From a virus, in IMG/VR virus record IMGVR_UViG_3300047276_000314, positions 1 to 21,157 of that record: a stretch of DNA of 21,157 nt; one strand, written 5' to 3'. Below, piece by piece: positions 1-7,509 of the stretch. A program made the translations under genes and the position numbers. The notes under the pieces are model-generated. The model saw nothing but the letters and a program-made list of their open reading frames with translations, did not search any database and had not been told where the DNA came from. The first letter of the stretch is position 1. Each line of letters starts with the position of its first letter.

Positions 1-248
1 GCAAACAGGCGGAAGAATGGGCTGAACAGGTCAAGAATGAGTTCGTCGCCAAGTACGGCCTGCGGGGCTGGGACGAGGTGCAGAAAGAGATCATCCGCGT
101 CCGCAAGGAGCAGCGGATACTGGAGGAGCAGCGCAAACGTGACGCGCAGCAAATGAAGGAAGACCTTGCGCTGCTAGGTGCAATCGCTTTGGTCGCGACG
201 TTTCTGGTGGCTGGTCTGTTTGGAATGGCTATCTTATTGAGCAGGTGA
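1..248 (+). CDS. 3' end of unidentified membrane-anchored protein (cut by window edge)
   Basis: An open frame (first full codon at 3) enters from the left edge and ends at a TGA at 246-248, giving the last 81 residues. They start with a very charged Glu/Gln/Lys/Arg helix, probably coiled coil, and end in a hydrophobic stretch of about 24 residues (LALLGAIALVATFLVAGLFG onward, then MAILL) with only Ser-Arg after it. This looks like a C-terminally anchored membrane protein. The gene lies 3 nt before the lysozyme start, so it is probably in the same transcript. A single-TM protein before a lysozyme could be a holin-type or virion protein, but I do not recognise the family. Confidence 0.6.
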   Translation, partial: KQAEEWAEQVKNEFVAKYGLRGWDEVQKEIIRVRKEQRILEEQRKRDAQQMKEDLALLGAIALVATFLVAGLFGMAILLSR

Positions 249-251
249 CAC

Positions 252-971
252 ATGAGAACATCAGGCGCAGGTATCCGACACATCCGCGAGTTTGAAGGTG
301 AGAAGCTGACTGCCTACAAGTGCAGCGCAGGCGTCTGGACGATTGGCGTCGGCCATACGTCTGCTGCTGGTGAGCCTGCCGTCTGCGAAGGTATGACGAT
401 CACCGCCAACGAAAGCGCGGCCATCCTTGCCCGTGATCTGGCTGCCTTTGAGCTTGGCGTCGAGCGGATGCTGGAAGTCCAAGTCAATCAGAACCAGTTT
501 GACGTTCTGGTGTCCTTCGCTTTCAACTGCGGCCTTGGCTCCCTGAAAAAATCCACGCTGCTGAAGCGCGTCAATGAAGGTAACTTTGACGCCGTTCCTG
601 CCGAGCTTATGAAGTGGACGAAGGCAGGAGGTAAGGAAATTTCCGGGCTTGTGCGCCGCCGCCGTGCAGAGGCTAAACTGTGGCGTGGCGTTGATACAGA
701 AGCCCCGGTAGACATTCTGGAGGCTCGCCTGACGCCCGAGCAGCCGAAGGCGTCGAAGTCTATCACGCAGTCAAAAGAGGCCAACGCTGCGGTGGCGGCT
801 GGCGGTCTTGGAACTGTGGCGGTCGTTCAGGAAGTCATGCCGTTGGTGAAGGAAGGGCAGGACATCTTGTCCGCTCTTAGCCCGACCGTTCTCCTTCTGG
901 TTGTTATCGTCATCGCGGCTGGAGCCGTATGGTATTTCCGCAAGAAAAGACTGGACGAGGAGGCCGCATGA
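252..971 (+). CDS. Endolysin, GH24 (T4/P22-type) lysozyme with C-terminal membrane tail
   Basis: This muramidase would cut the MurNAc-GlcNAc bond of peptidoglycan at lysis. Residues 11-36 carry the GH24 signature: Glu15 in IREFEG, Cys24 where many relatives have Asp, and Thr30 in WTIGVGHT. This fits the E-8aa-D/C-5aa-T catalytic spacing of phage endolysins. The domain continues to about residue 146 (NQFDVLVSFAFNCG, GLVRRRRAEAKLW). After it come about 40 linker residues, a mildly hydrophobic Ala/Gly/Val segment (about 178-198), a strong TM helix (212-229) and RKKR. N-terminal signal or SAR helices are the usual export devices; a C-terminal tail is unusual. The ATG at 252 has AGGTG at 243-247. 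It overlaps the next gene by ATGA. Confidence 0.93.
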   Translation: MRTSGAGIRHIREFEGEKLTAYKCSAGVWTIGVGHTSAAGEPAVCEGMTITANESAAILARDLAAFELGVERMLEVQVNQNQFDVLVSFAFNCGLGSLKKSTLLKRVNEGNFDAVPAELMKWTKAGGKEISGLVRRRRAEAKLWRGVDTEAPVDILEARLTPEQPKASKSITQSKEANAAVAAGGLGTVAVVQEVMPLVKEGQDILSALSPTVLLLVVIVIAAGAVWYFRKKRLDEEAA

Positions 972-1198
972 TCGGGTTGCTGTTCTCCCCATTGGGCCGC
1001 TATATCCTGATTGGCGGTGTGTTGATCGTGGCTTTAGGCGGGGTGTATGTTAAAATCCGCTCTGACGCCATTAACGAAGTCAAAGCGCAGGCGACATCAG
1101 ATGCTCTCAAACGCACTCAAGACGCGATTGCTGCTGGCGACGCTGCCGCTGTTTCTCCTGACCGGCTGCTTCAAGACGACGGCCATCGGCGGGACTGA
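968..1198 (+). CDS. Inner-membrane spanin (Rz-like), short
   Basis: 76 residues if started at ATG 968, which overlaps the lysozyme stop as ATGA. An in-frame start at 929 lies deep inside the lysozyme and is less likely. Residues about 11-28 (RYILIGGVLIVALGGVYV) form a TM helix, followed by a short, mostly helical charged domain. Position after an endolysin, an N-terminal TM helix and a lipoprotein nested in another frame define the i-spanin role: bridging inner and outer membranes in the last step of Gram-negative lysis. At 76 residues it is about half the length of classical Rz, so the periplasmic part is very short. The assignment rests on context and topology, not on recognised sequence. 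Confidence 0.68.
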   Translation: MIGLLFSPLGRYILIGGVLIVALGGVYVKIRSDAINEVKAQATSDALKRTQDAIAAGDAAAVSPDRLLQDDGHRRD

Positions 1199-1316
1199 CA
1201 GCGCCTGTGCTGTTTGGCGTGACATATCTTGGTCGTCTAAGGATACGCCGCAGACGATCACCGAAGTGAAGATCAACAATGCCCGCCGCGAGGGCTTCTG
1301 CGAAGGTAAGAAGTAA
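1101..1316 (+). CDS. Outer-membrane spanin lipoprotein (Rz1-like)
   Basis: 71 residues from ATG 1101, which lies within the i-spanin gene in another frame. The first 23 residues are a lipoprotein signal peptide: basic MLSNALKTR, a hydrophobic LLLATLPLFLL core, and the lipobox L-T-G-C with Cys23. The mature part has SACAVWRDISWSSKDTPQTI and a terminal Cys (FCEGKK), a pattern I associate with small phage lipoproteins after lysozymes. Partial nesting in Rz is the classic Rz/Rz1 layout. A longer version from ATG 1047 would put about 18 basic residues before the signal, so 1101 is preferred. Its TAA ends at the A of the next gene's ATG (TAATG). Confidence 0.75.
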   Translation: MLSNALKTRLLLATLPLFLLTGCFKTTAIGGTDSACAVWRDISWSSKDTPQTITEVKINNARREGFCEGKK

Positions 1317-3061
1317 TGCCTCTTGCGCCAGTCAACATTCCGCCGGGGATCGTCAAAGCGGCCACGCCGTTACAGGTCAAGGGTCGCTACTGGGACGGTA
1401 ACCTGATCCGCTGGCGTGCTGGCAAACTACTGCCGGTTGGCGGCTGGCAGCGCATTACAGCGTCACCACTTTCTAGCACGATTAGATGCTTGTTCCCGTG
1501 GGCTGGTGCAGACAATGCAACGTATTGCGCTGTTGGCTGCGAAAGCAAATTGTTCGTTCTAAATGGATCGACCTACACAGATATTACACCTCCTAATTTT
1601 GTCGCAGCCAATGCTTCTGTTTTTGGGGCATATGGGACAGCAAACTATGGCGCGACTTATTATGGATTGGACACTGATCCAACGCATCCTCGTGATCCAA
1701 CGCAGAGCTTCCTGCCGACGTTCTCTTGGACCATCGACAACTGGGGAGGCGACATCCTTGCGGTGGCATCGTCAGATGGTCGTTTGCTTCATTGGAACCA
1801 CAACGAAAGTTATGCCGAGGAAGTTGGACACAATACAATCGTCAACATTGTCCGCACGTCTAATGTGGCAACCGTTACGACGGTAAATCATCACGGATTT
1901 ATTAACGGACAAACTGTCGTCATTTCTGGGAACAGCGTAACTGGTTTGAACGGAACCTATACGATCACCAGCGTCACCAGCGATACGACGTTTACGTATG
2001 CGAATAGCGGAACAAACACCACAGGAACCGGTGGCCTTGCATCTGTTCCTGCGGCTGACCAATGCCCAATTGACAACCGTGGCGTCATCGTTACGCCTGA
2101 GCGGCACGCTGTTCTGATCGGCGCTGGCGGCAATACACGCCGCGTGGCTTGGTCGTCGCGTGAAGACTATACGGACTGGGACTTTGCTGACCCGGCAAAC
2201 ACGGCTGGCTATCTTGATCTGGATACTCAGAACAAGATCACCATGTGTGCCCCTGTGCGCGAGGGTACGCTGATCTGGACTGAGGACGAGGCATGGTTGA
2301 TGCGCTACATCGGTCTGCCGTACATCTATCAGATCGAGCGGATTGGCTTTGGCTGCGGTCTAATCGCCCCGCGCGCCTTTGCAACCTTTGCTGGCCGGTG
2401 CGTCTGGATGGGCCGTGAGAGTTTCTTCCTGTACGACGGCGGAACGGTTCGCCCGCTTCCCTGCGAAGTTGGCTCATATGTTTTCGATGACGTTGATCCG
2501 CAGGTCGGCTCACTGTGGACGCATGGCTCTGAAAACAACATCTTCCCAGAGGCGTGGTTCTGGTATCCGTCGCAAGGTTCGACCGTCCCCAACCGCGCCG
2601 TCTATTACAACTATGCTGAGGGTTGGTGGGGCATTACCGACACCATGACGCGTACGGCTGCATGTGGTTCTGGTGTATTTCGTTTCCCATTAGCTTCTGA
2701 CCAAGTTAACGACATTTTCCAGCAGGAGAACGGCTGGACTGCGGCAGGCACGCCTATCACCACTGGCCGATTTGCTGAGACTGGATCAATCAACATCCAG
2801 AACGGAAATTCCATTTCCCATATTCGCCAAGCCATCACAGACAGCGGATATGGCTATGACAGCACGCAGTTGACTTTCTTCTCATCTTTCACACCAGAGG
2901 CTCCAGAAACAACGAGTGGTCCGTACAACCCACGCGCATCTGGCTACACGGATATGCGCGTCACTGGTCGCGACTTCCGCGTGAAGATTGCTGCGACCGA
3001 GGATGGCGAGTGGTCCATCGGTGAGATGCGGTTGGAGATGATCGGAGGCGGCGGCAGATGA
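1316..3061 (+). CDS. Virion protein resembling gp10-type packaged DNA stabilisation / tail-hub proteins
   Basis: 581 residues starting PVNIPPGIVK, with early WDGNLIRWRAGKLLPVGGW, a pattern I associate with phage head-completion or tail proteins. The body is rich in aromatic and Gly residues with repeated beta-strand/turn texture, such as LLHWN, YTDWDF and FFLYDGGTVRPLP. This is consistent with the beta-rich plug proteins that close the portal after packaging in P22-like phages. Residues about 172-242 form a distinct Thr/Asn-rich module (NHHGFINGQTVVISG, LNGTYTITSV) like the small beta modules inserted in many phage tail proteins. The C-terminus (WSIGEMRLEM) again suggests a beta domain. Placed at the head of a virion gene run. 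A tail-fibre-proximal hub is the main alternative. Confidence 0.6.
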   Translation: MPLAPVNIPPGIVKAATPLQVKGRYWDGNLIRWRAGKLLPVGGWQRITASPLSSTIRCLFPWAGADNATYCAVGCESKLFVLNGSTYTDITPPNFVAANASVFGAYGTANYGATYYGLDTDPTHPRDPTQSFLPTFSWTIDNWGGDILAVASSDGRLLHWNHNESYAEEVGHNTIVNIVRTSNVATVTTVNHHGFINGQTVVISGNSVTGLNGTYTITSVTSDTTFTYANSGTNTTGTGGLASVPAADQCPIDNRGVIVTPERHAVLIGAGGNTRRVAWSSREDYTDWDFADPANTAGYLDLDTQNKITMCAPVREGTLIWTEDEAWLMRYIGLPYIYQIERIGFGCGLIAPRAFATFAGRCVWMGRESFFLYDGGTVRPLPCEVGSYVFDDVDPQVGSLWTHGSENNIFPEAWFWYPSQGSTVPNRAVYYNYAEGWWGITDTMTRTAACGSGVFRFPLASDQVNDIFQQENGWTAAGTPITTGRFAETGSINIQNGNSISHIRQAITDSGYGYDSTQLTFFSSFTPEAPETTSGPYNPRASGYTDMRVTGRDFRVKIAATEDGEWSIGEMRLEMIGGGGR

Positions 3062-3288
3062 TCATCAACCTGCCAACTCCTCCCGGCGGATACGACCGCG
3101 AGTATTTCCGTTTTGCCTTCTCGCTGTTGGAGCGGGTGCTGGGGCAGAGCATCGGCAGGTTGGAAGCCGTCGATGGTGTTCTCCTTCAGGCTCCTGATGG
3201 CGGTGTTTGGAAGGTGACGGTTGATAACGCTGGAAACCTTGTGACGACATCAGTGGCCTTGGGTCAGCAGGGAGCGCCGCCGTATTGA
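3058..3288 (+). CDS. Small virion-region protein, unknown function
   Basis: 76 residues, ATGA overlap with the previous gene. The N-terminus (INLPTPPGGYDREYFRFAFS) leads into a probable helix with LLERVLGQ. The C-terminal half (LLQAPDGGVWKVTVDNAGNL) reads like a beta-hairpin of the kind seen at tips of phage structural proteins. No catalytic motif, TM helix or Cys cluster is visible. Tight coupling between two virion genes suggests a small structural or assembly component. I do not recognise a named family. Confidence 0.7.
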   Translation: MIINLPTPPGGYDREYFRFAFSLLERVLGQSIGRLEAVDGVLLQAPDGGVWKVTVDNAGNLVTTSVALGQQGAPPY

Positions 3289-3302
3289 TCGACAGGGAAC
3301 AC

Positions 3303-3644
3303 ATGATTGCCCGTCTGGAGGCGGCGCTGGAACACGGCGGCGGCACGTTTGCTTTGCATGACATTGTCGCCGGGTTAGAAGAAGGCAGGTTCCAACTATT
3401 TTGGAACGACGGCGGTCTGGCGGTCACGGAGATCATCCAGTGCCCCCAGAAGCGATATTTGAACATCTTCCTCGCTGCAGGTGAGATGGAAGCTGTGCTA
3501 AAGTTGCACAAGAAGGTCGAGAAGTTCGCCCGCAAAAATGGGTGCAACTTCATGCAGGCGATGGCTCGGAAGGGCTGGGAAAAGTTCAACCCGGAGTTTG
3601 GGTGGCGATCCACCCACACCGTATATCAGAGGGCTTTGACATGA
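3303..3644 (+). CDS. Small GNAT-fold-like protein of the virion module
   Basis: 113 residues. A TTG at 3285 would add six residues but lacks a ribosome-binding site, while ATG 3303 is preceded by CAGGGAA, so 3303 is chosen. The order of hydrophobic strands and helices (FQLFWNDGGLAVTEII, then KRYLNIFLAAGEMEAVLKLH, then KKVEKFARKNGCNFMQAMAR, then GWRSTHTVYQ) resembles the minimal acetyltransferase (GNAT) fold found in small phage proteins of morphogenesis modules. No acetyl-CoA loop (Q/RxxGxG/A) is evident, so catalysis is doubtful. It sits between structural genes and ends with an ATGA overlap with the next gene. Function is inferred only from fold impression and context. Confidence 0.6.
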   Translation: MIARLEAALEHGGGTFALHDIVAGLEEGRFQLFWNDGGLAVTEIIQCPQKRYLNIFLAAGEMEAVLKLHKKVEKFARKNGCNFMQAMARKGWEKFNPEFGWRSTHTVYQRALT

Positions 3645-4573
3645 GCGGTGGCGGCGGAACACAGACGGTCGTGAACAAGACAGAAATCCCGCAGTGGGTG
3701 CAGGAAGCGGGGCAGCGAAATCTTGCTGCGGCTTACGATGTTTCCCGCAGCCTTCAGGGGCCGTATGAGGGGCAGCGGGTGGCGTCGATGACGCCGGGTC
3801 AGATCGGCACCATTGGAGCTATCGCCAACAATTACGCCCTCGCCCAACCTGCCTACGCCTACGCGCAACAGATGGCCGCACAGGCTGGCGGCTATCAGCC
3901 GACGCAGGTTTCTGCTGGTCAACTTAGTCAGGCTGACTTGTCTCCATACATGAACCCATACACGCAAAACGTGTTGCAGACCTCGCTGGACACCCTCAAC
4001 CAGCAGCGGCTGGCTGGTCTTAATCAGGCGTCTGACGCTGCCATCAAAGCCCGGGCGTTTGGTGGCTCTCGTCAAGCCATCCAAGAAGCCGTGGTCAACG
4101 CGGCTGCCCAGCAGCAAGCCGGTCAGCTGGCGGCGAACCTGATGGCCCAGAACTATGCTCAAGCGCAGGCTGCGGCATCTGGCGACATCCAGCGTCAGAT
4201 GGAGGCTGCCCGTCTCAATCAGGCGGCTGGTATCACCGGGGCGCAGCTGGGGCTCACTGGGGCCCAGACGCTCGGTGGCCTTGCTGGCGCGGGACAGGAA
4301 GCCTTTCTCACCGGAGCCACGGGTGCGCTGGCTGCTCAGTCCGCCATTCAACAGCAGCAGCAGGCGGAACTCGACGCCGCGCGTCAGGCGTATCAGGAGC
4401 AGCAGCAGTTCCCGCTGACGCAGCTGCAGATACCGTTGCAGGCTCTTGGCGTTACCCCATACGGCCAGACGAACACGCAAACCGGTCCCGGGCCGTCTGG
4501 GTCTGGCCTGCTGACTGGTCTTGGCGCGGCTGCCTCGGCTGCCTCGATCCTCTCGACGCTTGCATCCCTGTGA
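3641..4573 (+). CDS. Ala/Gln-rich internal or structural virion protein
   Basis: 310 residues from ATG 3641 (ATGA overlap); an upstream extension to 3542 would sit inside the previous gene. The N-terminus MSGGGGTQTVVNKTEIPQW and the motif SPYMNPYTQNVLQTSLDTL are features I associate with a phage virion family common in podovirus-like genomes. The centre (about 120-285) is dominated by Ala, Gln and Leu and should be long amphipathic helices (AAQQQAGQLAANLMAQNYAQ). A QQQQQAELDAAR stretch follows, and the C-terminus is Gly/Ala-rich and hydrophobic (SGLLTGLGAAASAASILSTL), which could insert in a membrane. This suits a DNA-ejection or internal core protein. A tail-assembly role cannot be excluded. 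Confidence 0.6.
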   Translation: MSGGGGTQTVVNKTEIPQWVQEAGQRNLAAAYDVSRSLQGPYEGQRVASMTPGQIGTIGAIANNYALAQPAYAYAQQMAAQAGGYQPTQVSAGQLSQADLSPYMNPYTQNVLQTSLDTLNQQRLAGLNQASDAAIKARAFGGSRQAIQEAVVNAAAQQQAGQLAANLMAQNYAQAQAAASGDIQRQMEAARLNQAAGITGAQLGLTGAQTLGGLAGAGQEAFLTGATGALAAQSAIQQQQQAELDAARQAYQEQQQFPLTQLQIPLQALGVTPYGQTNTQTGPGPSGSGLLTGLGAAASAASILSTLASL

Positions 4574-5256
4574 TCGACACGGCAATCCAGTTTTCAGGCG
4601 GCAAGGATAGCCTTGCCTGCCTGTACCTGTACCGTGAGCGGTGGGATACTACATATGTGGTATGGCTCGACACGGGAGCCGCGTATCCCGAGATGGTCGA
4701 GTACATGGAGAAGTGGAAGCAGCGGCTTCCTCATTTCATCCATGTGAAGTCAGATCAGCCGAGCAACGTGCGTGAGCGTGGCTGGCCGGTTGACGTGTTG
4801 CCGGTTGAGAACACGCTGGTCGGTCGCATGATTACCGGCAACGACGGGCCGCTGATGCAGTCGTATCTGGACTGTTGCGCGGTCAACATCTGGGTTCCCT
4901 TGTACAATGCCTGCAAGAAGCTCGGCATCAGGTATCTGGTAAAGGGGCAGCGCGGCGACGACCGCCGCAAGTCGCTGGCGGTCGATGGTCAAGTTGTCGA
5001 TGGCATCCAGTACGTCATGCCGATCCAAGGTTGGACCGAGGAGCAGGTATTCAAGTACCTCAAGGATGTTGAGGCTGACATGCCGCCCGGGTATGGCATG
5101 GGCGAAAAAACTGGCCGCGACTGCTGGAATTGCACGGCTTATCTGGATGACAACAGGAAACGGATATACAATCTGCCGGAAGATAAGCGCGCAGAAATGC
5201 TGCGGCGGCTGGCGATTATAGACGGTTCAATCGAAAAGCAGTGGATCAGGGTATGA
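4570..5256 (+). CDS. PAPS/APS-reductase-family ATP pyrophosphatase with Fe-S-type cysteines
   Basis: 228 residues, GTG start at 4570 overlapping the previous stop as GTGA, with no clear ribosome-binding site, so probably translationally coupled. Residues 9-14 are SGGKDS, the PP-loop of N-type ATP pyrophosphatases; LDTGAAYPE (33-41) and KGQRGDDRRKS (125-135) match the following substrate regions of PAPS reductases. Cys102-Cys103 and Cys185-x2-Cys188 reproduce the CC...CxxC spacing that holds a [4Fe-4S] cluster in assimilatory APS reductases. The C-terminal catalytic ECGLH-type cysteine is not visible. Known relatives reduce PAPS/APS, or activate sulfur transfer for DNA phosphorothioation (DndC) or tRNA thiolation. 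The role in this phage is open; lack of the catalytic Cys argues against simple sulfate reduction. Confidence 0.85.
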   Translation: MIDTAIQFSGGKDSLACLYLYRERWDTTYVVWLDTGAAYPEMVEYMEKWKQRLPHFIHVKSDQPSNVRERGWPVDVLPVENTLVGRMITGNDGPLMQSYLDCCAVNIWVPLYNACKKLGIRYLVKGQRGDDRRKSLAVDGQVVDGIQYVMPIQGWTEEQVFKYLKDVEADMPPGYGMGEKTGRDCWNCTAYLDDNRKRIYNLPEDKRAEMLRRLAIIDGSIEKQWIRV

Positions 5257-6242
5257 CCTACGAAGAACTGCTCAGACGGATTGTGCGGCTGGAAAGCGGT
5301 GGCAACCCGATGGCGCAAGCAAAGACGACTTCTGCAGGTGGCCTGTACGGGTTCACTAGCGGCACGCTTGCTAATGTTCTGAAGCGCATGGACCCTGAGA
5401 CATATGGCGGTCGGTCGGCTGATGAGCTTGCAAGCCTGAAGTTTGATCCAAATGTCTCTGCGGCTGCTGCCAAGTATCATCTCCAGAACGACATTGTTCC
5501 TGCCTTGCAGAAGGCAGACATTCCGATCAGCGGCGCGACCGCCTATTCTGGCTGGTTTCTTGGTCCGCAAGGTGCTGTGAAGGCATATCAGGCCGATCCT
5601 TCGGAAAAGATCGCTGACCTGTTTCCGAACTACATCAAGCCAAACGCTGGAATGAAATTTGAGGGAAAGCCGTTCGCCGAGTGGGATGTCGGCACATTCC
5701 AACGGTGGGCTGCGACCAAGGCTGGAACGACACCTGCCGCTCCGTCGTCCGCTGATGCTGCTCCTCTGTATTCTGGCAACAAGGCTGCACCGCAGTCTGC
5801 TGGCGAAATGCTTGCTTCTTCTGTCACTGAGCCGATTAGCAGTTGGACCGGCTGGCTCGGTCAGCGTCTTGGCGGTGGCCTCATGGGTGACACTGGAGCC
5901 AAGGTTCCTTTTGACGCACAGCGTCCGTACTCCCCCTCGTTTCAAGAGCCCATGCAGCCGATGGGCGCACAGTTTGCCGGTCAGATGCCTGTTGGTGGCG
6001 TTGGACCGATGTCGGCTCCCGGGGCAGCATCAATGGCGTTGACATCAAGGCCATTGCCACAGCCGGACACTGGGTGGAGTATGGACAAGGGAACGGCGAA
6101 AGACATCGCTGGGCTTGCATCTGCTGGCGCTGCGCTCATGGCAGCAGGCGCGCCAAAGCAAACGTGGACACCGCAGGCCCCTGCGCCTGTAAACCGAGGC
6201 CGCTGGCGGGACGATCTGTTCGCTGGACTGTTGGGGTTATAA
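5253..6242 (+). CDS. Virion-associated lytic-transglycosylase-like protein
   Basis: 329 residues from ATG 5253, which overlaps the previous stop as ATGA and follows CAGGG; a GTG at 5241 is possible but less supported. Residues 8-40 (RRIVRLESGGNPMAQAK, then GGLYGFTSGTL) match the start of a lysozyme-like transglycosylase fold, with Glu14 as the expected catalytic acid and GLYGFT in the place of the usual GLMQI/GLFQF. AYSGWFLGPQGAVKAYQADP further on resembles the phage transglycosylase pattern H-FLGPxGA. From about residue 155 the chain becomes Ala/Pro/Gly-rich and disordered. Virion transglycosylases open a local hole in peptidoglycan for DNA entry; the position among ejection-type proteins fits this. 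Confidence 0.75.
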   Translation: MTYEELLRRIVRLESGGNPMAQAKTTSAGGLYGFTSGTLANVLKRMDPETYGGRSADELASLKFDPNVSAAAAKYHLQNDIVPALQKADIPISGATAYSGWFLGPQGAVKAYQADPSEKIADLFPNYIKPNAGMKFEGKPFAEWDVGTFQRWAATKAGTTPAAPSSADAAPLYSGNKAAPQSAGEMLASSVTEPISSWTGWLGQRLGGGLMGDTGAKVPFDAQRPYSPSFQEPMQPMGAQFAGQMPVGGVGPMSAPGAASMALTSRPLPQPDTGWSMDKGTAKDIAGLASAGAALMAAGAPKQTWTPQAPAPVNRGRWRDDLFAGLLGL

Positions 6243-6243
6243 A

Positions 6244-7500
6244 ATGGCGACCATTGAAGAAATCAACGCCCTTTATCAGAGCGTGTTCAACAGACCGGCA
6301 GACACGGCTGGCGCTCAATACTGGGCAAGCACGGGCGCAACTCCTGCAGAAATTCAACTGGCGCTTGCTTCCTCCCCAGAAGCAACTGTCCGCAATACTT
6401 ATCAGCAGGTGTTTAATCGTCCTGCCGAAACCGCTGGCGTTGAGTATTGGACGCCGCTTCTGGCGTCTGGTCAGATTTCCCCTGAGAACCTTGCTGCTGC
6501 ATTCAGGGCAACGACTGAAGGCCAAGGTCTGCTCGGTGGCGGGACGACGACTGGTGGCACGACAACCGGAGCAACCACTGGAGCCACAACTGGCGGTCTT
6601 CTTGGTGGCACGCAGGCTGCGGCCAACAAGGGCATGTCGCGTGCAGAAGCGGTATCCCTGATCCAAAATGCTTATCAGAACATCTTGGGAAGACCGGCTG
6701 AACAGGCGGGCATTGATTATTGGGCTGACTTCCTAACGAATGGAACCCAGACTTGGGATCAGGTTCTTGCGAACATTAGGCGTTCAGCAGAAGCTGGAAC
6801 TTCGCAAGCTCAAAACGCACAAGCTGGCATCCGTCAGGTTCCGTTTGGATCGCAGCCAGTCGGCGGTATTGTCTATCAAACGACGCAGATGCCTTCTGCT
6901 GCATCTATCCCGTCGTTCCAGCAGTTTGCTGATCCGAACGCCACGGCCAACGCCTTCCAGCAGTCGCTGGCGTATCAGGCTGCTCTTCCGTCGATGATCC
7001 GGCCATTTAACCCGGCTGACATTCCAGCGACCTACCAGCAGATCGCCGGTCCTCGTCAAAGACTTGATATTTCAAATATTCAAATTCCTGATTGGCTACG
7101 TATCGCTGCTGCCAAAGATGAGAAGCGAGCAGATGCTCAAACTGCATCTTTGGCTGGCGGAACAACTGGGACAACCAGCGGTATCACCAGCACGACGCCG
7201 GGCGTCATCGGCACGACTGGTGGAGGAACTGTTGGTGGTGGAACAACTGGCGGGACGACCGGCGGAACAACTGGTGGGCGTACTGGGGCTGATCTGCAAG
7301 CCTTCAATCAAATCCTGAACCAGACCTATCAGACTGCACTTGGGCGTCCTGCGGAGGCTGCTGGTGCTAACTACTGGACTGGGATGTATACCAGTGGAAC
7401 GCCTTTCCAGACGATCGTAAATGCAATCATGAACTCGCCTGAAGCGCAGGGCAGGGCAGCGGCGACGACTGCTGGCGGGTTACTCAGCAATTGGGAATAA
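6244..7500 (+). CDS. DUF4214 multi-repeat protein in the virion module
   Basis: 418 residues. Four copies of a helical unit start at residues 10 (LYQSVFNRPADTAGAQYW), 52 (TYQQVFNRPAETAGVEYW), 143 (AYQNILGRPAEQAGIDYW) and 361 (TYQTALGRPAEAAGANYW). This is the xYxxxxxRPAxxAGxxYW hallmark of DUF4214. Two Gly/Thr linkers (about 98-122 and 305-346) join the units, and residues 200-300 form a Gln/Pro/Ala-rich spacer. DUF4214 is best known from large secreted or surface proteins of Proteobacteria and cyanobacteria; its biochemical role is not settled. Placed between a transglycosylase and ejection-type proteins, it is probably a virion component, perhaps surface-exposed or injected. Start ATG 6244 follows GGGG a few bases upstream. 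Confidence 0.8.
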   Translation: MATIEEINALYQSVFNRPADTAGAQYWASTGATPAEIQLALASSPEATVRNTYQQVFNRPAETAGVEYWTPLLASGQISPENLAAAFRATTEGQGLLGGGTTTGGTTTGATTGATTGGLLGGTQAAANKGMSRAEAVSLIQNAYQNILGRPAEQAGIDYWADFLTNGTQTWDQVLANIRRSAEAGTSQAQNAQAGIRQVPFGSQPVGGIVYQTTQMPSAASIPSFQQFADPNATANAFQQSLAYQAALPSMIRPFNPADIPATYQQIAGPRQRLDISNIQIPDWLRIAAAKDEKRADAQTASLAGGTTGTTSGITSTTPGVIGTTGGGTVGGGTTGGTTGGTTGGRTGADLQAFNQILNQTYQTALGRPAEAAGANYWTGMYTSGTPFQTIVNAIMNSPEAQGRAAATTAGGLLSNWE

Positions 7501-7509
7501 GAGGGCAAC

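Noticed and set aside
3626-4585. Long open frame (319 codons) on the minus strand
   Set aside because: It is antisense to the Ala/Gln-rich virion gene, whose codon bias keeps stops out of that frame. The product is Arg/Leu-rich low complexity with no recognisable motif or ribosome-binding site.
5139-5945. Minus-strand open frame of 268 codons
   Set aside because: Shadow of the PAPS-reductase-like and transglycosylase genes. The composition (Arg, Ser, Leu) is that expected of antisense translation.
6074-6661. Plus-strand open frame of 195 codons in another frame
   Set aside because: Covers the end of the transglycosylase gene and the start of the DUF4214 gene, both well supported; the product is Arg/Leu-rich without motifs.
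6535-7285. Gly/Thr-codon repeats in the DUF4214 gene as a microsatellite or CRISPR-like array
   Set aside because: Short imperfect codon repeats within a coding frame that make protein linkers; no unique spacers between constant repeats.
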